Below are positions 38,101-46,900 of a stretch of 64,000 bases of DNA, piece by piece. The translations under genes were made by a program, and so were the position numbers. The first letter of the stretch is position 1; each line of letters begins with the position of its first letter. This stretch comes from Paguma larvata (taxonomy: Eukaryota; Chordata; Mammalia; Carnivora; Viverridae). The stretch lies in NCBI GenBank assembly GCA_030068075.1, contig CM057841.1, forward strand, positions 47,967,030 through 48,031,029, given 5' to 3'. Under the pieces are notes generated by a model. That model ran no database searches. It saw only the letters and a program-made list of their open reading frames with translations, and had not been told where the DNA came from.

Positions 38101-38748
38101 GCCCAGTAGAGACTCTTCAGCAATAGACAATCCCTGTTGTCTGCAGGCCTAGTCCTGCCCCCAGAGAAAGGGCCAGGCTGCCTCCCCCCCTCCTCCCTGG
38201 ACCCTGTTCCAGGCCCCAGCTGGCTTCCTGGCTGGCTGCTCGCCCTGGCATTCACCCCAAAGGGAGCCAGTCGTAAACAGGAAATGCTTCCCAACTCGAT
38301 GCCTGCCCTGGGCCCCATCGCCAACCCACAGACTGAAGGCCATGTCCAAGCAGCAGCGTTGTCTGGTCCCAGCAGCTGAGGGGGAGGGGATGTTCATGGG
38401 GCTCCCCTACTTTGGGGCTGTTGGGCAAGAGTTACCGGGCCTGAGGCAGACAGACTCGCCAAGGTTGAGCTCCATCAGCCTGTGGCCCTTTCCTGCCCTT
38501 CGCTCTCCTATGCCCAGTGCCACCTGCCCCCAGCCCCCTGCCATGTGTGCTGAGACAGATACTGAGCCCTTCTCCTTCTCCCCAGAGACAGTCCAGAGGC
38601 AGCTCCCAAGTCGCAGAAAGCGGATTCCCCCAGCATCGACTACGCAGAGCTGCTGCAGCACTTTGAGAAGGTCCAGAAGAAGCACCTGGAAGTGAGGCAC
38701 CAGCGGAGTGGGCGTGAGGATCACCTGGACCGGAGGGTTGTCCTCTGA
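29012..38748 (+). CDS. VAC14: VAC14, C-terminal part (last five coding exons)
   Basis: VAC14 is the scaffold of the PIKfyve-VAC14-FIG4 complex on endosomes and lysosomes, which makes and turns over PI(3,5)P2. Five spliced exons (29012-29186, 30616-30734, 31899-31978, 33802-33952, 38586-38748) join in one open frame of 228 complete residues, starting with the last base of an Arg codon. If the protein has the human length (782 aa) these are about residues 555-782. Recognisable stretches are [60 protein letters not shown] and the tail DHLDRRVVL followed by TGA. This part holds most of the Vac14 Fig4-binding domain (helical repeats) and the C-terminal tail. Upstream HEAT-repeat exons lie outside the window. 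All junctions are GT-AG with matching phases; the second intron shown is U12-type. Identification is by recalled similarity to human VAC14 and by the neighbours MTSS2 and IL34. Confidence 0.97.
29187..30615 (+). other. VAC14: VAC14 intron
   Basis: U2-type intron with a weak donor (GTACTTCG) and a good acceptor (ttcctccgcag). No repeat, RNA or extra exon was recognised in it. Confidence 0.8.
30616..30734 (+). CDS. VAC14: VAC14 coding exon
   Basis: The exon is 119 nt, 39 codons plus two bases, encoding [16 protein letters not shown] through YDLIQK and the first two bases of Phe. The acceptor is cctccgcag. The donor is GTATCCTT, a perfect U12-type 5' splice site rather than a U2 site. The Phe codon is completed by the first base of the next exon, giving KFGDLEV as in human. 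Confidence 0.97.
30735..31898 (+). other. VAC14: U12-type (minor spliceosome) GT-AG intron of VAC14
   Basis: The donor at 30735-30742 is GTATCCTT, identical to the U12 5' splice-site consensus. The branch-site motif TTCCTTGAC sits at 31879-31887 with the expected branch A at 31886, 12 nt before the acceptor G at 31898. The short branch-to-acceptor spacing and weak pyrimidine tract (accacccacccag) are what the minor spliceosome uses. Intron length is 1164 nt and it splits a Phe codon after its second base. No other feature was seen inside; the DNA is single-copy and GC-rich. Confidence 0.9.
31899..31978 (+). CDS. VAC14: VAC14 coding exon
   Basis: The exon is 80 nt, encoding [19 protein letters not shown] through IECPIFT with split Phe and Tyr codons at its ends. 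Its acceptor belongs to the U12-type intron: the branch motif TTCCTTGAC lies only 12 nt upstream. Its donor GTAAGAGC is an ordinary U2 site. Confidence 0.97.
31979..33801 (+). other. VAC14: VAC14 intron
   Basis: U2-type intron of 1.8 kb. Around 32281-32345 the element 'gcagccgcccctcgg' occurs twice in near-tandem in a very GC-rich patch. No other gene was recognised. Confidence 0.75.
33802..33952 (+). CDS. VAC14: VAC14 coding exon
   Basis: The exon is 151 nt, from [20 protein letters not shown] to PNPELLQT, with split Tyr and Glu codons. It is bounded by gccgcag and GTGAGTGC. The sequence is rich in Leu helices typical of the VAC14 C-terminal helical domain. Confidence 0.97.
35730..35875 (+). 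repeat. MIR-like SINE remnant
   Basis: 'gctctgtgacctcagacaag' then 'cccctcacctggctctgggt' and 'ttcttcattagtagatgag' follow the MIR consensus in forward orientation. Confidence 0.6.
37430..37620 (+). repeat. Ancient MIR/L2-type remnant
   Basis: 'ggtgccaggctaagctctta ... cagatgaggaaactgagtca ... ccaaacagctaggaagtgat' matches the common ancient repeat motif 'cagatgaggaaactgaggcacagagagg ... cacacagctagtaagtgg'. Confidence 0.5.
38586..38748 (+). CDS. VAC14: VAC14 last coding exon
   Basis: The CDS part is 163 nt including TGA (38746-38748). It encodes [40 protein letters not shown] and the tail [13 protein letters not shown]. Human VAC14, as recalled, ends [13 protein letters not shown], so the Gly of the reported internal PDZ-binding motif GDHLD is Glu here. 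The exon continues directly into the 3'UTR. Confidence 0.96.
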
Positions 38749-39195
38749 TGCCTGGCTGGAGAAGGGCCCAAGGAGTGGTCCCATGGAGCATTTGGGGTCT
38801 TCAGGCCCCCTGAGGAGCTCGGAGACCTGCCTCAAGGGCAGGGCTGGGCCTGGCCACCAGCGCGGGGTTGGGAGAACAGAGGCTGTCCATCCAAGCTCCT
38901 CTCATAGCCCAGCCCCCTGGGCCCCCAGTGCTGTCAGCTGCACCCTGGCATTCAGACAGAGCTGGCTGCCCACCAGGGTGGAGCCAAAGCCTCAGACACC
39001 ACCCATTCTCTGGAACTGGTCTCTTTCTAATATCCTCTTGTAAAAGAGCTTGACCTCTCCAGCCCAACAGAGGTCTGGCCTTGAGCTGATGTGTGTGTAC
39101 TTAGGAGTATGCACACCTGTCTCAACTAGAGGACAGCACAGAAGTCCATATGAATGACACACCCCCTGCCCCAATAAAGAAATGACAGAAAACCT
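38749..39195 (+). other. VAC14: VAC14 3' untranslated region
   Basis: Continuous with the last coding exon, running about 0.45 kb to the poly(A) signal at 39173. The cleavage point is an estimate. No repeat is present. Confidence 0.8.
39173..39178 (+). terminator. VAC14: VAC14 poly(A) signal AATAAA
   Basis: A canonical AATAAA about 425 nt after the stop codon, the first good signal in the 3'UTR. A C/T-rich stretch with 'cctgcttgctccttcc' follows as a possible weak downstream element. Confidence 0.8.
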
Positions 39196-40239
39196 TCAAC
39201 CTGCACCTGCTTGCTCCTTCCCACTGGCACCTGCTCCCTGCCCGGCTGATCCTGCAGCTGCCCCAGGACCTTCTTGCCTGTCCTGGAGTGCTGGACTCCT
39301 CGTGGCCCCAGGGAATGCTGGCTGCACCTGGAAAGGCTGGTCACCGCACAGTCCCCAATGGGTGTATCATTGGGTCCCAGCTCTCACCTCTAGGATGCAC
39401 CCCTTCCTGGAGACCACCAAGCACTGGCCTGGCCTGGAACCCTGAACCCCACCTTCCCAGGCACCTACTCTGACTTTTCCATCCAGATCCCACCAGGGCG
39501 ATGGGCCATGTCCACTTTGTACAGAACCAAACCTTGAGTTTCTGAATGAAAGGGCACTCACTGCACAGGCGCACATCACAGGAAATGGAAGGGAAGGCCC
39601 AGCCAGACCAGTGCAGGGAGGGAAGGGGCGTTCTAGGGGCCCACCCCTTGATTTGGCTAAATAAGCCTCAATACACACCAGCAGGCCAGAACACCTGACT
39701 CCACCAGGCCTTGGGAAGCCTCTGATTGGCCTAATGAGCTCCCAGGTGGCTGAAGTTTGGGAGAATGAGCGTGTGCCAGCTTTTCCCCTCTGGGCCCCGG
39801 CCTTGCGCAGGGAGCGTGGGTTTCCCTGCCTGGAGTCTCCAGGACGACAGGCTATACTCGCCCCGTCGTCCACGTGAACACGCGTGCGTCTCCACGCACG
39901 TGTACCCAGGCGTCTGGGACTGGGGACGGCAGCCCACCTCTGCTCAGCTGGTCCAACACCCGCCCCCACTGCCGAGTAAGCAGGTTGCCCGATCAGGTAA
40001 CGACTACCCTAAAAGCTCAGCCTGGAGACCCTCGTGCGAGCGGCTTCAGCACTGCCTGAAAAACAGCCAGAGAGCTTTTGGAGGGGCGTCCGAGCTCGTC
40101 CGTGCCTGGGATGAAATGTCCCAAGGCAGTCGACTCCATGCGCGCCCCCCCCGCCCCACCCCACCCCCCCCCCCCCCGCTGTGTGTCGTGTACCGCGCCC
40201 AGGGGATGCACCCGGAGGAGCCCAGCCCGCCGCCCGTCC
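39196..40239 (+). other. VAC14-MTSS2 intergenic interval
   Basis: About 1 kb between the VAC14 3' end and the CpG island of MTSS2. It is unique sequence with no recognised gene or repeat until a C-run at about 40141-40179. Confidence 0.7.
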
Positions 40240-40699
40240 GCTAAAAGCGCGGGAAGACCCCGGCCCGAGGCGACGGGCTGGAAGGTGGTGCCGAGCCCCT
40301 TCCAGGGGCGGGGAGCGGGGGGGTGGGTAGGCACCCAGCCACCGGTCCCCTCCTGCCAGGCAGCCGGGTGGGCCCCGCCCCAGCGCCGCCCCCGGCCCGC
40401 GGTGGCGCCTGCGCCCGCCGGCCCCGCTCGCCCGGCCAGTCTGGCTGCACCCGGGCTCGGATTTCAAAGCCGGGCTCCGGCGCTGAATGGGCCTGCTCCC
40501 GGCCGGCCTTTCCCACAGCCCCCGCCCGCTGCCGCCCCCCCCCCCCCGCCACCGCGGTCCTCCCTCCGCCGCACCCACGTGACGCCCGAGCCGCGGCGGC
40601 TCGGATTACCGCCGCCGCTCCAGTCCCCGCGCCGAGGCCGCGCCGCCAGCTGCCCGCGCCGCGCCCCCCGCGCCGCCCGCCCGCCCGCCCCGCCGCGCC

Positions 40700-40759
40700 A
40701 TGGCCCGCGCCGCCCCGCCGCGGCCCGCCACCCCGGAGCGCCGCGCGGCCGGCCGCTGA
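40700..40759 (+). CDS. Candidate upstream ORF in the MTSS2 leader (19 codons)
   Basis: ATG at 40700 lies in a strong Kozak context (G at -3, G at +4; gcgccATGg) and runs 19 codons to TGA at 40757-40759, beginning MARAAPPRPATPERR. It ends 126 nt before the MTSS2 ATG. If the leader includes it, it would be expected to lower MTSS2 translation or require reinitiation. It depends on the unknown transcription start; the peptide itself resembles nothing known. Confidence 0.4.
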   Translation: MARAAPPRPATPERRAAGR

Positions 40760-40885
40760 GCGCCGCCCGGAGGCGGAGGCCCGGCCCGGCCTCGGAGCGA
40801 GCGCCCGCCGCGCCCGGCTCCCTTGGCTGCCGGCGCCCTGCGCCCCTGCCCGAGCCCGCCGTCGCCGCTGCCGCCCGGCCCGAGC

Positions 40886-40954
40886 ATGGAGACGGCGGAG
40901 AAGGAGTGTGGCGCCCTGGGCGGGCTCTTCCAGGCCATCGTCAACGACATGAAG
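40886..40954 (+). CDS. MTSS2: MTSS2 coding exon 1
   Basis: 23 codons, METAEKECGALGG to FQAIVNDMK, ending in phase 0 at donor GTAACG. It forms the start of the first I-BAR helix and lies inside the CpG island. Confidence 0.97.
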
Positions 40955-43900
40955 GTAACGGGGTGCGGCGGGTCCCGCCGCCCTGCGGGTGCGGATGCGG
41001 GTCCCCTCTGGGGACGAGTGGCGGCGGGCATTCGGGCATCGCGTCGCGATGTGTGTGTGTCCTTGTCTGAACGTGTCCGGCCTGCGTCCGCTTTGCGCCT
41101 GGGTCTCGGGGCGCCCATCTGAGGGGTGTGGGTGTTTGTGTGTCGGGGTGCCAGTGCGGCGCCCCGGGTCTGTGCCCGAGGTCGCCCGGGTCGTAGCGCC
41201 CCCGTGGGGTCCCAACCGGAGCCTGCGCACACGCGGGCTCTCTGCGCCCCCGACTCCCAAATCATGAATGGGGTTTAGCTCCGGGGTCACGCTAAGGCCC
41301 TAAATTTAATGGGTCCGGGGTCTTGCCAGCTTCTGCCCCCTACCATCACTGTGCACTCTCCCCAGCCCCCCCCACCCCACCCCCCGCCCCCGACGGCCCT
41401 GGAGCCCAGACAATGCTGTCACCGCCAAAGCAGGGAAAAATAATAAAGCGGAGAACCATTAACTCCTTCCCTGCTGGCCTCGGCCTCCACGCGCGACCCT
41501 GCGACTGCCACCCCCCTCCCCAACCCAGATCCCCTGCAGCAGGCCCTAGGAAGCTGCAGGACTCCAAGGTCTCCAAGCTGACTGTCCCTGCATCCCAAGG
41601 CCTCTGTCCTCACCTTAGGGGGAGAAAGGAAGAGCACTGGGGTTTCTGGAGCAACCCCCAGGGGGAGCCTACTAACATCCCAGACCTTCGGCACCAATCC
41701 CCATCACCCCCTTTAATTGGCCAAGACCAGACAGGAGCCTGCCACCAACTCTTGGTCCACCAAGTCTTGGCCCACTAGGTGGGGAAACTGAGGCCCGGGA
41801 ATGGCTCAAGGTCATTAAGGAGACTGTCCGACTCTCCCTGACCTCACCCCTCTCTGTTGATCCCAGGAGCACGGGTGATCCTCTTCCCAGAGAGGCCAGG
41901 GTTTGGCAGGGCTGGACCAGGCTGACTAGGCAGAGAGGGGTTCGAGCTCCAGTGACAGGATGGGGGCCAGGAACAATGCTAGTACCCTCTGGTCTGAGGC
42001 AGGATTGTGGGGCAGGGGAGAGCACTGGGCTCTTCTCATTAACTCCTGAGAGCCCCCACCCTCGACGCCTGTCACACACTCCCAAGTACACAACATAGAA
42101 TCCCACGGTGACATCACAGGCCCAGGAGGAGACCCCACACACCGCTGCAGCTAGTCCCAGGGTGCCCAAGCAGGCCCTTCCACCAGAGGCTCCCAGTACT
42201 GCCAGGGGAGCAGCCCCAACCCCGGGAAAGGCCCGAGGCCATCCCCATCTAGGACTACAGGGCTGGCCGCATATAGGCGTCCGCCACCCCCTACCATAGG
42301 GTGCTTCCCTGAGACCTCCATCCTTTGCAACTCCACCTCTGAGCCCCTCCGTCAGCCCTCAGAAGTCCTGGCCTCACTCTGCCCCAGCAGGCCCTCCTGC
42401 TGGGTGTCACAGGCCTGGCATTGGGATCCCTTCCTGGGACCAGGCAGCCCAGACCACCCTGCCCCCAGCTACTCCCAGGGCTGGCAGAGAATGGGACCTT
42501 CCCGAACCCTCCTCCCGCTGGCATCCTCTCCGCTAACACTGCAGAGAGCAGCAGCTTCTCTGCTCAGAGAAGAGGGGCAGGACTCTCCCTCCCTCTCCAG
42601 GCAATTTGCAAGGAACTTTGGGATCAGGCACAAGGAAGCAGGCCCAGATTATAGCAGGAGATTTCAGGCAGGACTTTCTGACGTGTGGAGGCAAATAGGG
42701 AAAGGTTTCACCTGGGGTGATGCCAAGTACCGATACTCACCTACCTATGACACATGCATGTGTTCAGGCCAGGGACAGAGCAGGGGACTGGGCCACCTGG
42801 AGGTCCATCAGCTGGATTGCAGGGGTGGGGGGACAATTTCTGGCTGTTTCCCTCGGTGATCTGAGCCACGGAAGCAGCAGGGCTTCCATAGGGGAAGGCA
42901 GCTGACTTAAGGAGACCTGAGCTTGCCCCAGGAGGCCTGGCCCAGGACAGCACGTCCACAAGCCCCAGGACAGCCCCCAAAAAGCGCAAGCTCTGGCTGG
43001 GGTTGGCAGCATGGCGGGGGAGCCCCCACCCCCCAGCTGGACCTGGAGCCTGAGGGCCGGGAGCAGGGTGCCAGCTCATGGTTGGAGAGGGGCCCTCAGG
43101 AGCTTCCCCTGCCTTCTGTGCCTCATTTAACCTCCCTCTGATGCCCACTGGGTGCCAGGCCGCCCACCAAAGCCCAGAGAGGGCTAAGGGCTTGCCCAAG
43201 ATGGCAGGAATGGGCAGGTGAAATGCCTTCCACAGGGCAAACGCGGCCTCCACTTAGCACTGACCCATCCAGAAAATGGGGCCATAAACTTTGCCTGTCC
43301 TCTCAAGAGTGGGGAGTTCGGCCCAGACATTGGCCCTGCGGGGTGGGAGGGGCTTCTCTCAGAGAGGCGGGGGTCATGCATCCTCTCTTTTTTAGCCAGC
43401 ATTCACTGAGCGCTTACTGTATACAGAGCGCTGTGGTAAGTGCTTCTCTTTCCCTGCCTCAAGTCTCCACACTGACCCAGTGACAGAGGTGCAGTTCCCC
43501 TCCCGATTCGACAGGTGAGGAAGCAGGCTCAGAGGGGGGCCCTGGCCCAGGGTCACCCAGGAAGCCGTGTCTCTGGGATCACAGCATGGGTCGCTCACCC
43601 ACACAGCCCATGTCAGGACTACAACCACCACCAGGTCAGAAAGTCTCCGAGGGCTGGGAGTCCTGCAGCGTCCGTCAGTCTGGTCCCGCCCACTTGAGCA
43701 CCTCCAGTGACAAGCACATGACCTCTCCCCTCCAGCACAGCCCACTGCACTGGGGACAGAGGGGGTGTTTCTCCCGTCCCTGCAGTTGCCATCACTTCCC
43801 ACCCTTGCTGCCTGGATGCTCCTCTGTCTGTACCCCTGGAAGCAGGTGTAGTGACCAGTCGGAAGTGGCATCAGATCTTGCCCCTCCCACTTGGTGGCCT

Positions 43901-46900
43901 TTAGCAAGTCAGTTAATCTTTCTGAGCCTCAGCTTCCTGACCTATAGAGCAGGGGGCGATAGTCGTATTTATGTCACAGGGCTGTCCTAAGGATCCGATG
44001 TGACCATGCAACGAAAACGGCTTCGCACAGTGCCCAGCGTACCACAGCCACCTGACTAGCAGTAGGGTCACTGTCACTAGTGGTAGTAACCCAGAGTCTT
44101 GGAGCCTGACATCCAAGGCATGGCCAGGGGGAGGGCACAGGCCCGGGTGAAGACTGAGGACCCTCCCCGGGGATCCTGGCTGCTCCGGCCCTTAGAGACC
44201 AAGGTGCTCAGTTCCCTCTGCTGAGGAAGAGCTGGGCCTGGCCTCCCCCGTGCCCTGTCTTGTCCCCTCCCCACTGGGAGAGCTGAGGGTGTCAAGGTCT
44301 GGGATGAGCCTGGCTGGCTGGAGGCTGGGGTGCTGGGGCCCGGCCTAAGAACTTTAATGGGGTAAGAACTTGTCTGTCCCCAGCTTCTCCCAGTCCCTTG
44401 TACTCCTGAGGAGCTGAGGTTTCCTGGGGGTCAGGACAGCTGCTTCTGGACCCCTGTCCCCTCAGCATTGTCTGATCTCCCTGGAGGTCTTAGCAAGGCT
44501 TCGGGGCTGGGGTGCCAAGGTGGTGCGAGGGTGCCACCTTTCAGAAGATTCCTGAAGGTGCCAAGGTGAGGGTCGGCTCCTTAGGATTGCCACGGGGCAA
44601 CCTACTGGGCTCCTTTACCCTGAACTGTGCCCACATGGAGACGGCCCACCCACAGCCTCCCTGTCCCGCTCCAGCCTGTGTGAACTTCTCAAATATTTGC
44701 ATTCCCTGGGCACTGGCTGGGCTGGGCTGGGAAGGGAGGGAATTTCTAAGGTTGTCAGAAGCTGCCCTGTTTCCTTTCCAGCCCTACAGGCTGTCCTCAG
44801 CTGGGGAGGCCAGCTCGAACCTGCCCCTGGGTTCCAGTCTGGCAGAGCCTCCTTCTGAAGCCTTAAGGGCTGGGGTCTCTGCCTTCCTTGTTTCCCCAGC
44901 ACCTCATCCTACGTGGAAGGGAGGATTAGAAGCCCTTGGGGGCTGGCCCTTGGGCTCCCGTTCAAGCATCAAGGCCTCCACAAGGCCCTCAGGCCACAGC
45001 TGAGGTTTCTCCAGGACCCAGCAGCCATGGGAGGGCACATTAGCCGGAAAAGCCCCTTGATCACACTGGACAACTTGGTCGCCAAGAGTCCAGCCTCCCT
45101 ACTGGGAAACTCCCTCCCAACTCAGAGCTTTGGGCCAGGCTGGGATAAAGGCCACACTGTGTCCCCAGGAGGGGAGGGGAGCCGGGGATGGAGAAAGGTG
45201 GCTCTGTTGGCCACACAAGGCCCCATTCAGCCTGGGGCCTGGCTGTCCCGGGCAGGCTGGCTGGGCCCTGCAGCAGTCACAGCCTTCCCAGACCTGGGAG
45301 TCACTGCTGCTGGCCTGGGATGGATGGGTGGCCGGGCTGGTAGCAGCTTCCGGGGCACAGGGTGGGGGCCCCCAGAGACCCCAGTTGACACCTGGCAGGC
45401 CCAAGCCCTGTGTCATGTGTACTACCCCACCTGTGTCATGTGTACTACCCCACCTGTGTCCAGGGGAACATGGTGCCCTTAATGCTGCTCAGCCCAGAAT
45501 CCTTGCCAGAACCCAGGGGAGCCCGGAGGATACAGGACCTGCCATTTCTGTTTCTGTCTCCCCTGAGAGAGGATGTAGGCCAAAACGGTGGCCGCCGTAG
45601 ACCATAGGCCAGACTTCCTGACAGGGAGGAAGGAATGACCAAAAGCACCTGTTCCCAGGGCCAGGCCTTCCTCATGTCCCATGGCTCTGACCTTGGTCTT
45701 CTGTCATCCCAGACGGCTCAGGAGCCTCCCTCTCCATGGGGCCAGGGATACTCTCTCAGAAACTGCCCAGAGTCTAGATAGAGGCATGTGGGGAGGACCT
45801 GAGGGTCCTCAGGTGGAACCTTACAGCCTCCATGACATCTCATTTCCTTTCCCATCTCCCCCGCAGAGCTCCTACCCCATCTGGGAGGACTTCAACTCCA
45901 AGGCCACGAAGCTGCATTCCCAGCTGAGGTGAGGCTGCTGAGGGTGCCCCTGCTGGGGAGGGGATGGGCAGAGGAGAGGACACCTCACCCACAGAACATC
46001 CCACTGTCCATCTCCCCCAGGACCACTGTGCTGGCTGCTGTGGCCTTCTTGGATGCCTTCCAGAAAGTGGCTGACATGGCCACCAACACCCGAGGTGGGG
46101 AGGGGGCGTGGGTGGAGGTTGGGTTTGCCCCAGGTTGAGAAAGGCTGAGTGGAGTATGAGGGAGAGAGAGGATACCCAGCCCAGAGTTGGCACCTTAAAT
46201 TCTCTTCCCTAATGGAATAGGCTGTTTGTGGAGAGAGTGGGCCTCTGGTCACTAGTAGCTACAAGCAGGAGTGGGTGAATGATGATAGGGATGTTACAGG
46301 GGCGGGGGGGGGGGGAGCAGCTCGACCCCTCAGCCACAGTTGTCCAGCCTTCTGTAACAGTGAGTCCGATTATGGCTTCTCACCCCCTCATCTGCCCGTT
46401 TGAGAGCACGCAGGGAGGGGCAGGCAAGCATTCCCCGTGGGCTTCGGTGTCTCCTCTGGCTTCTAGTTCAAGCAGTTCTCATTTTCAGGTGGTGAGAAAT
46501 AAGGTCAGGGGGCCCTTGCACTCTCATGCCTGCCTCTGGGCACCTGGAGGGGATTTCCGGTAGGGCTGGAGGGGATTTGGGCTCAGCCCTTGGACGGTCT
46601 CTAGCGCTGGCCTGACCACCAGAACACCCACAGCTGCTGCAGGCGGATACGCCGGCATAGGCAGGGCCTTGCTCCTGCAGAGAGGAGAGTCGCAAATACT
46701 GAGGACCGATCAAATCCCCCATCAGGGATCGCGCAGTGCTGGGGGCGGGGCGCGGGATGCGAGCTCGGCCTTCGCGGGCTGGCACGCCACCTCGTGGCCG
46801 AGGCTGGGACTGCAGAAGCCCCGGCGGGCCCCTTCCCACGCTGCGCTTGCCTCGCCAGGGGCCACACGGGACATTGGCTCAGCGCTCACGCGCATGTGCA

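Larger units (their letters stand above)
33953..38585 (+). other. VAC14: VAC14 last intron
   Basis: A 4.6 kb U2-type intron. It contains a MIR-like repeat (about 35730-35875), a G-run at 36134-36149 and a further MIR/L2-like piece at about 37430-37620. An AATAAA hexamer occurs at 38074-38079, 0.5 kb before the last exon; it lacks a convincing GU-rich partner and is not called as a poly(A) site. Confidence 0.75.
40240..41270 (+). promoter_or_regulatory. MTSS2: CpG-island promoter of MTSS2
   Basis: A roughly 1 kb block of very high GC and CpG density surrounds the first MTSS2 exon. It has GC boxes (e.g. GGGGCGGGG at 40305-40313), a CACGTGAC E-box/CRE-like site at 40576-40583 and no TATA box at a plausible place, so dispersed TATA-less initiation is likely. 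The transcription start is not determinable here; it is probably between about 40450 and 40800. Long open frames on both strands in this block, including a 349-codon minus-strand one, are by-products of the base composition. Confidence 0.85.
40955..45866 (+). other. MTSS2: MTSS2 intron 1
   Basis: A 4.9 kb intron. It holds an ancient MIR/L2-like piece (about 43380-43560), a MIR (about 43855-44075), an octamer/TEAD motif pair (44695-44705) and a 23-bp tandem duplication (45409-45454). No young SINE and no extra exon were recognised. Confidence 0.8.

Noticed and set aside
40241..41290. 349-codon minus-strand open frame across the MTSS2 CpG island
   Set aside because: It begins with a non-ATG codon, is Arg/Gly/Ala-rich low complexity and covers the MTSS2 promoter and exon 1; stop codons are simply rare in such GC-rich DNA.
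46784..46803. CTCF-like motif just before MTSS2 exon 4
   Set aside because: Only the core partly fits the consensus, with mismatches at several informative positions; too weak to call.
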